From Deinococcus phoenicis (GTDB lineage Bacteria > Deinococcota > Deinococci > Deinococcales > Deinococcaceae), in the NCBI RefSeq assembly GCF_000599865.1, contig NZ_JHAC01000045.1:1-13642 (forward strand): a DNA stretch of 13,642 bases, written 5' to 3'. Below the pieces are notes generated by a model that saw only the letters and a list, made by a program, of their open reading frames with translations, ran no database searches and was not told the DNA's origin. The first letter of the stretch is position 1. Each line of letters starts with the position of its first letter. Shown here piece by piece: positions 12,888-13,642 of this stretch. Both the position numbers and the translations under genes were made by a program.

Positions 12888-13634
12888 TTCGGAGAGTTCC
12901 TCCGCAACCGCCGCGCACGAATGAAGCCAGAGGACGTCGGTATCCCCTCCTACGGAGTTCGGCGGGTCCCGGGACTGCGCCGTGAAGAGCTGGCCATGGT
13001 TGCAGGCATGAGTCCGACCTACTACACTCGGCTGGAGTAAGGGCAGCAGGCCTACGTGTCGGACCGTATCCTGGACCGTCTGGCACAGGCCCTGGCCCTG
13101 AACAGTGCGGAGCGGCAGCAGCTGTTTAACCTGGCCCGCGCGACCAGCGCAGGGCAGGGACTGTCACTTGTGCCGAAGGTCCGTCCGGGGATCCGTCAAC
13201 TGATCGACTCGATGGCCGAGGTGCCCGCCCTCGTGCTGGATCGCCAGACGGACATTCTGGCCTGGAATCGGCTCGGTCATGCTCTTCTGGGGGGAAATCT
13301 CAAGTTTGAGGCACCGGATCACGAGGACACCCGGCCCAACACGACCCGGTTGCTCTTTCTCGATGCCCCGACGAAGGCGCTCTATTCGGGTTGGGAGGAG
13401 GAGGCAGCGCGGGCCGTCGCTTCGCTCCGTCTGGTGTACGGGCGGTTTTCACAAGATGAGCAACTGACCGCCCTCGTGGATGACCTGGTGGCGAAAAGTC
13501 CTGAGTTCGCCGTTCTCTGGCAGCGGCATCCGGTTGAGAACTGCATGACGGGGACGAAGGCCTTCCGTCATCCCCAGGTCACGCCGTTTAGGGCCTGGGG
13601 CTTGCGGGGCAAAAATAGCGTGCTGAGCGCATAA
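12885..13634 (+). pseudogene. Disrupted MmyB-type HTH transcriptional regulator
   Basis: The family profile is an XRE helix-turn-helix followed by the MmyB-like ligand domain. Here EFGEFLRNRRA, KPEDVG, RRVPGLRREELAMVAG and YYTRLE match the HTH, but the expected Gln of the LEQG motif is a TAA (13038-13040); the same frame then continues with GQQAYVSDRILDRLAQALAL and the ligand domain (PALVLDRQTDILAWN, GTKAFRHPQV). A single CAA-to-TAA change explains it. The 5' end is replaced: upstream of 12885 the frame is antisense to a deacetylase relic, although an AAAGGA-preceded ATG at 12705 keeps a fused 111-residue frame open. After PQV (13580) the usual Gly-rich strand and VVY end is replaced by unrelated residues to a TAA. 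Three lesions point to a dead gene. Translation of the two halves from 12705 and 13053/13056 cannot be excluded. Confidence 0.8.
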
Positions 13635-13642
13635 AAAGAGGA

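Overview
The window is a high-GC chromosomal segment that looks like Deinococcus or a close relative. This is inferred from protein flavour, GC-rich third codon positions, and several genes with a TANNNT -10 box 5-7 nt before the start codon, as in the leaderless promoters common in that group. No rRNA, tRNA, CRISPR array or intact insertion sequence was seen.

Layout. 1-372 has no confident gene. At 373-2841 an FAD-dependent dehydrogenase (minus) and a GntR/FCD regulator (plus) diverge from a 63-bp gap; a perfect 7+7 bp palindrome lies on the dehydrogenase promoter. At 3095-4021 is an HSL-type esterase (minus). The gap that follows carries a 65-codon galactokinase C-terminal relic. From 4455 to 8779 runs a tightly overlapped five-gene plus-strand operon: PAP2 lipid phosphatase, OmpR-type response regulator, histidine kinase, DUF1345-like membrane protein and membrane-anchored PIG-L deacetylase. 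A second operon (8826-10329) holds a DedA membrane protein and a secreted phosphoesterase, and ends at a 12-bp hairpin. Convergent to it is a minus-strand pair: an HGSNAT-like multi-pass acyltransferase and an exported protein with a transglutaminase-like Cys-His-Asp triad plus a TPR-like tail. At the right end a polysaccharide-deacetylase C-terminal fragment abuts an MmyB-type HTH regulator that has an in-frame TAA and a foreign C-terminus.

How it fits together (inference). PAP2 and DedA families both handle isoprenoid or phospholipid carriers; PIG-L removes N-acetyl groups from amino sugars, while HGSNAT-type enzymes add acetyl groups to amino sugars across membranes; the phosphoesterase is exported. 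I read 4.4-12.7 kb as a candidate envelope lipid-carrier and amino-sugar remodelling locus under its own two-component system. The best new lead is a tandem element, TATACC-N5-TTTACC with 11-bp periodicity, found about 38 bp upstream of both plus-strand operons. That is the geometry expected for an OmpR/PhoB-type binding site, so the regulator encoded here may control both operons.
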